Notes: generated by a model not told the origin, from the letters alone. Shown: positions 1 to 6,686, counted from the first letter of the stretch. The stretch: 7,802 bases of DNA from Planctomycetota bacterium (GCA_003644275.1 QNBY01000044.1:1-7802), one strand, 5' to 3'. A program made the numbers and translations.

Positions 1-854
1 CCGTCGGGGGCGACGCGGGAGGAATAGAGGAGGAGGGAGGCGGAGCGCATCTCGTCCCGCAGCCGCCGGAAGGGGACCACGCCCGCGGCGGAAGCGCCCG
101 GCGGCAGGGGGGGAAGCTCGCCCTCCGCGGCTCCGAGCACGAGAAGCGAGGCGTCCGGCCTGCCCTCCCTCACGCGGCGGAAGGCGTCGAACAGTGCCGG
201 GTAGTCCTTCTTCGGGACGGGGCGGCCCACCGCGAGCAGGCGCGCGCCCCCCGGATCGGGCGGAAGCGGGCCGAGCGGGGGCGCCGGGTGGCGGATGAGG
301 GTCAGCTTGTCCGCGAGGGGGCCGAGGCGGGCGCGGGCGTGTTCGAGGGCGGCCTCGTTGCAGACCAGGGCGGCCCGAGCCTCCCCGAGCAGGAATCCCA
401 GCAGGGAGGTCTGGACGAAGACGTCGCGGGCGTGGCAGGAGAAGGTGAAGGGGACGCCGAGGGTGCGGGCGACGTGCCAGGCGGCGAGGCCGCACCAGCC
501 CGCGTGCATGGAGTGGACGCCGCGCACGCCCGCGAGGCGCGAGGCGAACTTTCCGAAGGCGCGGGGGCGGCGGAGCAGGAAGGCGGAGGCCCGCGGGCCG
601 CGGCGGAACAGGAGGGAGGCGGAGCGGGCCCACCAGCCGCCGGACAGCAGGGAGCGGAAGAAGTCGGGCACGGAGCACTCGTCGCCCCACACGCCCTTCA
701 CGGGAAAGGGCAGCAGCTCGGAGCGCACCTTTCGCAGCGCGGCGACCACGAGGGGCATGTGTCCGGCAAGGAGAGCGGCCTCGCGGTGCAGGAACCGCTC
801 GGAGGGGGCGGGGAAGGCGTCGAAGAAGAGGGCTATGGGCCGCTCAGCCGCCAT
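1..854 (-). CDS. GT4-family glycosyltransferase, 3' part cut by window edge
   Basis: Reverse-strand translation from the ATG at 854 gives 284 residues with no stop before the window edge, so the C-terminal part is missing. It looks like a GT-B fold, GT4-type enzyme of the WcaL/AmsK-like group, which adds a sugar from a nucleotide donor to a lipid-linked glycan at the cytoplasmic membrane. The N-terminus has the acceptor-domain start (PIALFFDAFPAPSERFLHRE, about residues 6-25). HAGWCGLAAWHVAR (117-130) leads into FTFSCHARDVF (136-146), the usual H-A-x-D segment. AVGRPVPKKDYPALFDAF (208-225) opens the donor-binding half with the conserved R/K-K pair. The EX7E region lies beyond the edge. The start is supported by GGAGG nine bases upstream. 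The gene overlaps the end of the upstream glycosyltransferase by 11 bases, which implies translational coupling. The exact sugar and linkage cannot be read from sequence. Confidence 0.9.
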   Translation of the reverse strand, partial: MAAERPIALFFDAFPAPSERFLHREAALLAGHMPLVVAALRKVRSELLPFPVKGVWGDECSVPDFFRSLLSGGWWARSASLLFRRGPRASAFLLRRPRAFGKFASRLAGVRGVHSMHAGWCGLAAWHVARTLGVPFTFSCHARDVFVQTSLLGFLLGEARAALVCNEAALEHARARLGPLADKLTLIRHPAPPLGPLPPDPGGARLLAVGRPVPKKDYPALFDAFRRVREGRPDASLLVLGAAEGELPPLPPGASAAGVVPFRRLRDEMRSASLLLYSSRVAPD

Positions 855-1992
855 ATATCTCGCCCTCCAGTTCGGAATAGGCCTCCATGACGATGCGGGC
901 GGTCCGCTCCCAGGTGAAGCGCGCGGCCCGTGCTTTCCGGGCGTCGCGGAGGGGGGCGGAATCGAACTCCCCGGCGGCCGCCCTCTCGATGGCCTCGCGC
1001 CAGGCCGCGAGGTCCACGGGCGGGAGGAAGACGGCGTCGCGGCCCGCTATCTCCCGGAAGACGGGGATGTCGGAAAGCAGGCATGGCGCGCCTTCCTGCA
1101 TGGCCTCCAGCACGGGCAGGCCGAAGCCCTCCACGAGCGAGGGGAAACAGAAGGCGGTGGCGGCGCGGTAGAAGGCGGGGAGGTCCTCGGCCGGAAGGTA
1201 GCCGGGCGTCTCCACCATTTCCTCCATGTCGTGGGTGAGGAGGGTGCGGCGGAAGGGCTCGGCGAGCCAGCCCTCCGAGCCCACGATGAGGAGCTTGTGG
1301 GGGAAGCCGCTTCTCATTCTCGCGGCGAAGAACGCCTTGAGGAGGGTGAGGAGGTTCTTCTTGGGCTCGATGTTGCCCACGAAGAGGAAGAAGGGGAAGT
1401 CAACGCCGTAGCGTTCCCTGAGCAGGGCGCGGGCCTTGGAGGCGGAGAGGCGGGAGGGCGGATGGGCCGGGGCGAGGGGGGCCACCTTCACCTTCTCGGG
1501 GGGGCAGGAGGGGAAGACCTCGAGGAGCGCCGAGCGGACGAACTCGGAGGGGACGATGACGCGGACGGCCTTCTCGACGGAACGGGGGACGGCGAACTTG
1601 AAGTGGCGGACGGTGGACTTCTTGCAGAAGGCGGGATGGGTGAAGGGGATGACGTCGTGGACGGTGAGGACGAAGGGGAGGAATAGGAGGCGCGGGGCGA
1701 CGTAGGCGGGGAAATGGGCGTAGTCGGCGCGGAAGCGGGCCACGGAGAAGGGGAGGACGAACTGTTCGTAGAAGACGCGCCAGCCGGGGCTTTCGCCGCC
1801 GACGAGGAGGGATCGGGAGACGGAGAGGTTCGGCGCGGGACGGAAGGGGGATCGGAGGGAGCGGGGGACGAGGACGTGGTAGCTTCTCGCGCCGTCGAGG
1901 TCGGCGACCGCCTGGACGGTGCGGACGAGGGCGTTGGCCACGCCCGTGAAGGGTTCCCTGAGCACCAGCGCGTCCACGAAGACCCGTTTCAA
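844..1992 (-). CDS. GT4-family glycosyltransferase (group 1), TTG start
   Basis: A 382-residue protein, full length for a GT-B fold GT4 transferase. The N-terminal acceptor domain begins MKRVFVDALVLREPFTGVAN. The V-H-D-V-I-P-F-T-H-P segment (111-120) is the loop typical of mannosyl/rhamnosyl-type members. FVGNIEPKKN (204-213) carries the donor-phosphate-binding K211/K212. FPSLVEGFGLPVLEAM (283-298) contains the EX7E motif (E288, E296) that binds the nucleotide sugar. No membrane segment is evident, so it probably acts at the cytoplasmic face. The TTG at 1992 is chosen because the family-typical N-terminus starts there and GGAGG lies four bases upstream. The open frame continues far upstream only because stop-generating codons are rare. 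It is probably first in an operon with the overlapping downstream glycosyltransferase, consistent with surface polysaccharide synthesis. Donor and acceptor are unknown. Confidence 0.93.
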   Translation of the reverse strand: MKRVFVDALVLREPFTGVANALVRTVQAVADLDGARSYHVLVPRSLRSPFRPAPNLSVSRSLLVGGESPGWRVFYEQFVLPFSVARFRADYAHFPAYVAPRLLFLPFVLTVHDVIPFTHPAFCKKSTVRHFKFAVPRSVEKAVRVIVPSEFVRSALLEVFPSCPPEKVKVAPLAPAHPPSRLSASKARALLRERYGVDFPFFLFVGNIEPKKNLLTLLKAFFAARMRSGFPHKLLIVGSEGWLAEPFRRTLLTHDMEEMVETPGYLPAEDLPAFYRAATAFCFPSLVEGFGLPVLEAMQEGAPCLLSDIPVFREIAGRDAVFLPPVDLAAWREAIERAAAGEFDSAPLRDARKARAARFTWERTARIVMEAYSELEGEIYGG

Positions 1993-1996
1993 GACA

Positions 1997-2001
1997 CCTC
2001 C
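1997..2001 (-). promoter_or_regulatory. Shine-Dalgarno deciding the TTG start at 1992
   Basis: The reverse strand reads CCGGAGGTGTCTTGAAACGG. GGAGG sits four bases before TTG. No ATG or GTG lies in frame at a usable distance, and the glycosyltransferase fold begins directly at this codon. The spacing is a little short, which together with TTG may lower initiation. Confidence 0.7.
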
Positions 2002-2051
2002 GGAAATGCAACGGGAGGGGGGAGGAAAGCGACAAGGATATGACCGGGACA

Positions 2052-2079
2052 ATGTTACCGCGATGGCGCCGGGCGTCAA
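2052..2079 (-). promoter_or_regulatory. Candidate sigma-70 promoter for glycosyltransferase genes
   Basis: On the reverse strand, TTGACG (2079-2074, five of six to consensus) is followed after 16 bases by TAACAT (2057-2052, four of six). A start near 2045 would give a leader of about 50 bases ending at the GGAGG before the TTG start. The spacing and orientation fit, but the -10 is weak and no experimental support is available. Confidence 0.4.
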
Positions 2080-2134
2080 GGGACAGGAGGTCTGGAAGCG
2101 CGTTGTTATCTGCGTTGGAGGCGGCCTTTTTTGC

Positions 2135-2162
2135 TTGACATAGTTACGGTCAGACTTATAAT
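2135..2162 (+). promoter_or_regulatory. Consensus sigma-70 promoter for the large secreted-protein gene
   Basis: TTGACA at 2135-2140 and TATAAT at 2157-2162 are both perfect hexamers, separated by 16 bases. A T-rich stretch (2127-2132) lies just upstream. The predicted transcription start is near 2169, giving a leader of roughly 88 bases. Two perfect hexamers at a valid spacing in GC-rich DNA, directly upstream of a 4.4-kb gene with no other upstream gene on the strand, make this a strong call. Confidence 0.85.
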
Positions 2163-2197
2163 CGTGGTTGCGGAAGGCCGTCGTGCTTTCGTAACTA
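2141..2197. repeat. Spaced 8-bp inverted repeat flanking the -10 region
   Basis: TAGTTACG (2141-2148) lies in the spacer between -35 and -10, and its exact reverse complement CGTAACTA is at 2190-2197, downstream of the predicted start. The arms are about 49 bp apart centre to centre. The layout would suit paired operator half-sites or a weak long-range hairpin, but an 8-bp match could be chance. Confidence 0.4.
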
Positions 2198-2213
2198 CAT
2201 GATTTTTCAAGAC

Positions 2214-2251
2214 CTTGCGTAGACGAGCTCGCAAGTGCCTCAGCGGAGGTG
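2214..2251 (+). promoter_or_regulatory. Structured leader with hairpin over the Shine-Dalgarno
   Basis: Two adjacent stem-loops can form. CTTGCG (2214-2219) pairs with CGCAAG (2230-2235) around a ten-base loop. CCTC (2238-2241) pairs with GAGG (2246-2249) around AGCG, extendable by two G-U pairs (2237/2250, 2236/2251). The second stem contains the Shine-Dalgarno GGAGG (2245-2249), which lies seven bases before the ATG at 2257, so it could limit ribosome access. The pairings are seen; regulation is inferred. No known riboswitch family was recognised. Confidence 0.45.
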
Positions 2252-2256
2252 AACTG

Positions 2257-5200
2257 ATGTACAAACGCTTGTCCGCTTACGTGTTGCCGGTCGTTCTGGC
2301 CGTGGCCGCGGCGGTTCTCGTGCAGGGGGCGGCCCGGGCGGAGACGGCGTCCTTCGTCCCGTGCGAGAACGCGTTGGACGGAGCGCGCTACCGTCACACG
2401 GCCACAAAGATAGTCGCCGGTCCGCAGAAGGGCAAAGTGCTCATAGTGGGCGGAGACAGCGAGAGCGCAGCGGCCCCGACGAACCCTTCGTCCATCTATT
2501 CCTCGTGTTTCCTGTACGATCCGGCGCAGAACACCTTCACGCAGGTGGCGAGTCTGAACATAGCGCGGACGCTGCACTCGGCGATAGCGCTTCCCGACGG
2601 CCGGGTGCTCGTGGCGGGCGGCTACAACGGCGCGAACGAGCTTTCGAGCTGCGAGATATACGATCCGCTGACGGACAAGTGGACGCTTGCCGCCTACCTG
2701 GGCCAGGCGCGGAGCCGGTTCACCCTGACGATGCTGTACACGGGCTACGTGCTGGCGGTGGGGGGCTACGCGAACGGGTCTCCGCTGGCGAGCTGCGAGC
2801 TTTACGACGTTACGTCCGACGTGTGGCAGAACACCGTTCCGCTGGCGTCGGCGCGCTACGATCACGCGGCGGTGCGGATGCTGGACGGGCGCGTGCTGGT
2901 GGCGGGCGGAAACAAGTCGGCCGCTTCGCCCAACAACACCTATCAGATATTCACGCCTCCCACGACGACGACGGCGGCGGCCTGGACACCGCCCTCGGTG
3001 ATGCCCTTCAGCTTCGACTCTTGCTACCAGTACGTCTCCGGCCTGCTGGACAACGGGGACGTGGTGATAGGCGCGTCCAACTCCGGCGGCCGCGCGCTGA
3101 GGTTCAACGGCGAGGCGTGGTCGCAGGCCGGGAACATACAGTCGAGGTGGGGCGGCACGCAGATACGCATGGCGACGAACAACGTCGTCGAGATAGGCGG
3201 CTGGGGCAACGCGAAGGTGGTGGACATATACCTTCCCAACGCCAATTCCTGGAATACCTACACGAGCATATACGGGCACACGTTCGCGCCCGCGGTGCTT
3301 CTGGACGACGGCCGGATACTGATGTGCGCGGGCAACAACAGCGGGAGCTCGGAGCTGCTGGTGTCCTCCACCATCGCCAAGCCCGCGACGGTGATACTGG
3401 GCGTCTCCACGCCCTACGGGAACCCGTCGCCTTTCGACATACACGCATACACCATCGGGACGACGGTGACCTGCACGCTGGCGGACAACACCTTCAGCTA
3501 CGGCGGCAGGACGTACACCTGCACGGGCTACACGGGGACGGGCTCGGCTCCGTCGGGCAACACGTTCGAGTTCTCGTTCACCATCGACAAGGACTCGCGG
3601 GTGAGCTGGAACTGGACGGTGGCGGGCGGCACGTACAAGCTGACCGTGGTATCGGCGCACGGTTCGCCCGTTCCGGCGGCGGGGGTGAACAACCTGCCGT
3701 CGGGCACCACGATAAACGCGAGGGTGGACGCCATGGTGGACACCGGCGAGGGCGTCCGCTACATCTGCGAGGGATGGACGGGCACGGGCTCGGTGCCGCG
3801 CGAGGGGACCGCGAACGAGGTCACCTTCGACTTGAACATGAACAGCACGCTGACCTGGCTGTGGCGGACCGAGTACAGGCTCGTGGTGGAGAACCCGACG
3901 GGCCTGGGCAATCCGGTGCCGCCTGCGGGCGAGAACTGGTTCGAGGCGGGCTCGGTGGTGAACGGGAGCATCACGTCGCCCGCGGGGGGCTACCAGCTCG
4001 CGGGGTATGAGGGGACGGGGTCGCTGGCGAACGACATCAACCCGTTCTTCTCGATAGTGCTCGATCAGCCGACGACGCTCATGTGGAAGTGGATGCCGCT
4101 GGGACAGAACAAGGTGTCTCTGGCGGTGAACACCAACTACGGGACGGCGACGCCGTCGGGCGTCACGGTGTACACGGCCGGGGACGAGGTGACGTGCACG
4201 GTTCCGGCGTTCATAGAGCAGAACGGGGTTAGGTACGAGAGCAGGGGCTGGAGCGGCGGCGGGAGCGTTCCCGAGTCCGGCGCCACAAACACGGCGACGT
4301 TCGTGATAACGGAGAACTCCATCATCAACTGGGAGTGGAACGTTTACTACCTGCTCACCATCGTGAACATAGGGGACCTGGGCAATCCCGATCCTGCGGC
4401 GGGCGCCTACTGGCTGCTGGAGGGGACGCCGATAACGGCGAGCGTGCAGTCGCCGGTGAGCAACTACTTCTGCACCGGCTTCACCGGGACGGGCGACGTA
4501 CAGAGCAGCTCGGCCACGCGGGTGGGGTTCACGCTGACGCAGCCGACGACCATCCAGTGGAACTGGGTTCCCATCTCGCAGGTGAACACGCAGTTGGTGG
4601 TGCGAAGCGACTACGGGAACCCGACGCCCGCGGTGGGGACGAGCTTCTACTACAGCGGGGCGGTGGTGAACGCGTTCGTGGAGCGGTCGGTGTTCGGTAG
4701 CCCCGGCGAGATATACATCTGCACCGGCTGGACGGGAACGGGCTCGGTGGGGTTCTTCGACACGAACCCCGAGACGGGCCAGACCTACTTCAAGCAGACG
4801 GGGCCGGAGGTGAACATAACGTTCGTCATCCGGAACACCGATCCGAACAGCGGCGCGCCGTACAACAACACGCTGACGTGGAACTGGGAGAGGCGGTACT
4901 ACCTGAAGGTGGTGAACCCGGCAGGGATGCCGCGGGCCATTCCGTCGGCGGGCTCGACGCCGATTCCCGCGGGCTCGACGCTGACGGCCTCCGTTCCGCC
5001 GTCGTCCGAGATGGGGGCCGGGCTGAGGGTGTTCTGTCTCGGGTTCCGCGGGACGGGAGCGGTGCCTGCGGAGGGCACGACGAGCTCGGTCACCATCACC
5101 ATGACCGAGCCCTCCACGATAGAGTGGCTGTGGGAGTACCGCTACGAGGTGATAGTGGAGAACCCGGCGGGGTTCGGGGTCGCGACTCCCGCGCCCGGCA

Positions 5201-6639
5201 CCTACTGGGTGCCTCCGGGCGAGAGCTTCCACGCGGAGATAACGCCGTTCTCGTTCGACCACGCCTGCCAGGGCTACCTGCTCAAAGTGGGCGACCAGAC
5301 GGCGGAGTACACCCAGACGAGCCTCGACATAACGGTGGACGCGCCCACGGTGATAACGTGGAGCTGGGACTACCTGCCGCTTTCGTGGTACGAGGCCATA
5401 GACGTGAAGACGGGCGAGGGCGACGTTCCGTTCTACCTGGACCTGGAGCGCTCGCCCGCGACGAGCTCGCCGTGGATATGCTACCAGGACGTGGCGGACA
5501 AGGACCTGCACGTGGTGTACTACTCGGTGGACAAGTGGGTGAACCAGAACCTCGATTCGTTCGGTGACGTGGGAGCGTTCTGCAACCTGAAGGTGGACGA
5601 GGAAGGTACGGTTCGCATCGCGTACTACGACGAGACGAACCGCATACTGAAGGTGGCGGAGCGGCTGAAGGGCGTTTGGAACATCCAGGTGGCGGACGGC
5701 TCGGAGGGCAGCGGGCGGTTCTGCAGCATCAACTACTCGCCGGAAGGGAAGTGGGGCATAGCGTACCTGGACAACTCCGACCTGGCGCACCCGAAGATAA
5801 AGTACGCGGAGAAGTTCCAGAACGACTGGCTGGTGGAGATCGTGCGGGAGTTCGACGGGGTGATAGAGTACCTGTCGCTGGTGTACTACAACGAGCAGCC
5901 CGTGATAGTGTTCTACGACGCGGCGGAGGGCAAGCTGAGGTATCTGTACTTCGACGCGGAGTGGATACTGGACACGGTGGACGGCACGCCCGACTGCGGG
6001 CGGTTCTGCCAGGCGGCGATAAACCCGGCGACGGGGCATCCCGGGGTGGTGTACTACGACCTGTCGAACCACCGGCTGAAGTTCGCGCAGAGGCAGACCG
6101 ACTTCACGTGGAACATCCAGGTGGTGGACGCGACGGGGGACGTGGGGTACTACCCGAACCTTCTGTACGACGACGAGGGCAAGCCGAGGATATCGTACCA
6201 GGACGTGGGGCGGCAGCGGCTGAAGTTCGCGCTGTTCGACGGGATATTCTGGCAGATATCGGTGCTCGCCGAGGGCGAGGGCAACGTGGGCTGGATGCCC
6301 GCGCTGTCGAGCTACGGCGAGGGCGAGATGAGCATAATCTACCTCGACAACGGGGCCATCAAGTACATAAGTTCCAAGCCCGAGCCCGACGAGGAGAGCA
6401 TAGCGGCCTCGCGTGCGGGCTCCGGCGGGTGCTTCGTTGCGACGGCGGCGTTCGGGAGCATGTCCGCCTCGAGCGTGCGGGCGCTCACGGAGCTGAGGGA
6501 CGCCGGGCTCGCGGCGTGCGGGACGGGTTCCGCGCTGGTGTCGCTCTACTACGCGGTGTCGCCCGCCCCGGCGCGCGCCGAGGGAGGAAGCCCGGCTCTC
6601 CGCGCGCTGATGAGGGAGCTTCTGGACTTCGGCCTCTGA
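2257..6639 (+). CDS. Large secreted kelch / W-x-W repeat / beta-propeller protein with CFI-box C-terminus
   Basis: A 1460-residue exported mosaic protein. The ATG at 2257 is preferred over an upstream in-frame TTG (2215) because GGAGG lies seven bases before it and a clean signal peptide starts there (residues 1-28, hydrophobic core 9-22, cleavage after A-R-A). Domains in order: kelch-like propeller (about 42-373, repeated G-R-V-L-V-A-G-G and C-x-x-Y-D), eight diverged repeats ending in W-x-W (377-1041), a seven-blade propeller (1044-1372), a polar linker, and a C-terminal CFI-box segment (1388-1460). No enzyme motif is visible. Kelch and BNR-like propellers and such repeats usually act in binding, so a surface or secreted binding/adhesion role is inferred. 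Cysteines recur at equivalent positions in many repeats. The gene has its own strong promoter and a terminator-like hairpin, so it is probably monocistronic. It contains no TTA, CTA or TCA codons, and Ile is mostly ATA. Confidence 0.93.
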   Translation: MYKRLSAYVLPVVLAVAAAVLVQGAARAETASFVPCENALDGARYRHTATKIVAGPQKGKVLIVGGDSESAAAPTNPSSIYSSCFLYDPAQNTFTQVASLNIARTLHSAIALPDGRVLVAGGYNGANELSSCEIYDPLTDKWTLAAYLGQARSRFTLTMLYTGYVLAVGGYANGSPLASCELYDVTSDVWQNTVPLASARYDHAAVRMLDGRVLVAGGNKSAASPNNTYQIFTPPTTTTAAAWTPPSVMPFSFDSCYQYVSGLLDNGDVVIGASNSGGRALRFNGEAWSQAGNIQSRWGGTQIRMATNNVVEIGGWGNAKVVDIYLPNANSWNTYTSIYGHTFAPAVLLDDGRILMCAGNNSGSSELLVSSTIAKPATVILGVSTPYGNPSPFDIHAYTIGTTVTCTLADNTFSYGGRTYTCTGYTGTGSAPSGNTFEFSFTIDKDSRVSWNWTVAGGTYKLTVVSAHGSPVPAAGVNNLPSGTTINARVDAMVDTGEGVRYICEGWTGTGSVPREGTANEVTFDLNMNSTLTWLWRTEYRLVVENPTGLGNPVPPAGENWFEAGSVVNGSITSPAGGYQLAGYEGTGSLANDINPFFSIVLDQPTTLMWKWMPLGQNKVSLAVNTNYGTATPSGVTVYTAGDEVTCTVPAFIEQNGVRYESRGWSGGGSVPESGATNTATFVITENSIINWEWNVYYLLTIVNIGDLGNPDPAAGAYWLLEGTPITASVQSPVSNYFCTGFTGTGDVQSSSATRVGFTLTQPTTIQWNWVPISQVNTQLVVRSDYGNPTPAVGTSFYYSGAVVNAFVERSVFGSPGEIYICTGWTGTGSVGFFDTNPETGQTYFKQTGPEVNITFVIRNTDPNSGAPYNNTLTWNWERRYYLKVVNPAGMPRAIPSAGSTPIPAGSTLTASVPPSSEMGAGLRVFCLGFRGTGAVPAEGTTSSVTITMTEPSTIEWLWEYRYEVIVENPAGFGVATPAPGTYWVPPGESFHAEITPFSFDHACQGYLLKVGDQTAEYTQTSLDITVDAPTVITWSWDYLPLSWYEAIDVKTGEGDVPFYLDLERSPATSSPWICYQDVADKDLHVVYYSVDKWVNQNLDSFGDVGAFCNLKVDEEGTVRIAYYDETNRILKVAERLKGVWNIQVADGSEGSGRFCSINYSPEGKWGIAYLDNSDLAHPKIKYAEKFQNDWLVEIVREFDGVIEYLSLVYYNEQPVIVFYDAAEGKLRYLYFDAEWILDTVDGTPDCGRFCQAAINPATGHPGVVYYDLSNHRLKFAQRQTDFTWNIQVVDATGDVGYYPNLLYDDEGKPRISYQDVGRQRLKFALFDGIFWQISVLAEGEGNVGWMPALSSYGEGEMSIIYLDNGAIKYISSKPEPDEESIAASRAGSGGCFVATAAFGSMSASSVRALTELRDAGLAACGTGSALVSLYYAVSPAPARAEGGSPALRALMRELLDFGL
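2380..3375 (+). repeat. Kelch-type beta-propeller region of the large protein
   Basis: Six to seven blades are visible. Clear copies have the kelch order of a conserved R-x-x-H-(S/A)-A start, D-G-R-V-L-V-A-G-G turn, (S/A)-S-C-E-(I/L)-Y-D strand and a closing W: blades near residues 103, 150 and 197, with weaker ones before and after, the last near D-D-G-R-I-L-M-C-A-G. Three successive blades carry Cys in the S-C-x-(L/I)-Y-D strand. Kelch propellers bind proteins or glycans; an enzymatic galactose-oxidase-like role is not supported by any visible active-site pattern. Confidence 0.85.
3385..5379 (+). repeat. Eight tandem ~79-residue repeats ending in W-x-W
   Basis: The repeats start at about residues 377, 460, 540, 619, 698, 776, 882 and 964. 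The common scheme is a strand such as L-V-V-x-(N/S), then G-N-P-x-P-x-x-G, a T-(I/V)-x-(A/C) strand, C-x-G-(W/Y/F)-x-G-T-G, a (F/I)-x-(I/L)-x-x-(P/N)-(S/T)-x-(I/L) strand and W-x-W. They resemble the divergent bacterial/InlB-B-like repeats of cell-surface proteins. Copy 6 carries an insertion of about 27 residues. Copies 3, 5 and 8 belong to a shorter variant with N-x-x-G-x-G-N/V-P and Y-W. The copies are well diverged, so this is not a recent duplication. The probable role is a stiff stalk or binding array between two propellers. Confidence 0.88.
5386..6372 (+). repeat. C-terminal seven-blade propeller of the large protein
   Basis: About seven copies of a 45-50-residue unit are present, with the scheme G-D-V-G-x-(F/Y)-x-x-L, then D-x-x-G-x-P-x-I-x-Y-x-D, L-K-(F/V/Y)-A, and W-x-I-x-V. 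Clear blades begin near G-D-V-G-A-F-C, E-G-S-G-R-F-C, P-D-C-G-R-F-C, G-D-V-G-Y-Y-P and G-N-V-G-W-M-P. The last copy ends after the K-Y-I-S strand without its W-x-x-x-V strand. The segment W-Y-E-A-I-D-V at the start of the region could supply that strand and close the ring. No sialidase Asp-box set or catalytic triad was seen. Confidence 0.75.
6418..6636 (+). other. CFI-box C-terminal segment of the large protein
   Basis: After a Gly/Ser-rich lead-in, the sequence CFVATAAFGS begins at Cys1392 and is followed by V-R-A-L-T-E-L-R-D and then Y-Y-A-V-S-P-A-P-A. This matches the known C-terminal pattern C-F-I-A-T-A-A-Y-G-S ... L-R-x-F-R-D ... Y-Y-x-x-S-P, found at the ends of many secreted bacterial proteins. 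Here Ile and Tyr are replaced by Val and Phe, and the tail stops soon after the S-P element (A-L-R-A-L-M-R-E-L-L-D-F-G-L), without an obvious membrane segment. A sorting or anchoring role is plausible but not established. Confidence 0.8.
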
Positions 6640-6658
6640 GGGAACGAACGCGCGGCCC

Positions 6659-6686
6659 GATGGGGACGGTCCGCCGTCCCCATCTT
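6659..6686 (+). terminator. Hairpin terminator after the large gene
   Basis: GATGGGGACGG (6659-6669) is perfectly complementary to CCGTCCCCATC (6674-6684) with a TCCG loop, 20 bases after the stop codon. Only TT then CATAT follows, so the U-tract is weak. It may terminate incompletely, letting some transcription reach the downstream genes, which lack an obvious promoter of their own in this 64-base gap. Confidence 0.6.

Larger units (their letters stand above)
1993..2256. other. Divergent intergenic/regulatory spacer
   Basis: This 264-base gap separates the leftward glycosyltransferase genes from the rightward large secreted-protein gene. It is visibly less GC-rich than its flanks, especially around 2100-2215. 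It holds the leftward Shine-Dalgarno and a candidate leftward promoter, a strong rightward promoter, an 8-bp spaced inverted repeat, a run of six T (2127-2132) just upstream of the rightward -35, and a structured leader before the rightward start. No convincing small gene or RNA family was recognised in it. Confidence 0.8.

Noticed and set aside
288..1705. Several + strand open frames opposite the glycosyltransferase genes
   Set aside because: They are low-complexity Gly/Glu/Arg-rich shadows of two clearly recognised - strand genes.
2085..2136. AGGAGGT followed by a tiny TTG-initiated frame of about 11 codons ending in TGA
   Set aside because: The spacing to TTG is about 12 bases, it lies upstream of the mapped-by-sequence promoter on that strand, and it has no other support.
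2215..2256. Upstream in-frame TTG start for the large gene
   Set aside because: It has no ribosome binding site, would place 14 mostly charged residues before the signal peptide, and lies within the leader hairpin. The ATG at 2257 has GGAGG at ideal spacing.
2042..3375. Galactose-oxidase-like enzyme assignment for the kelch region
   Set aside because: Only the kelch blade pattern is visible; no copper-ligand arrangement could be identified, so only a binding propeller is called.
2361..4010. Alternative-frame + strand open frame inside the large gene, with similar ones at 4335-4700, 4878-5567 and 5676-6713
   Set aside because: They overlap a frame with a signal peptide and recognisable repeated domains, and their translations are Arg/Gly/Ala-rich without domain signals.
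3385..5379. Tandem repeats considered as a CRISPR-like or recent DNA duplication array
   Set aside because: The periodicity is at protein level with strongly diverged nucleotides; there are no short identical direct repeats with unique spacers.
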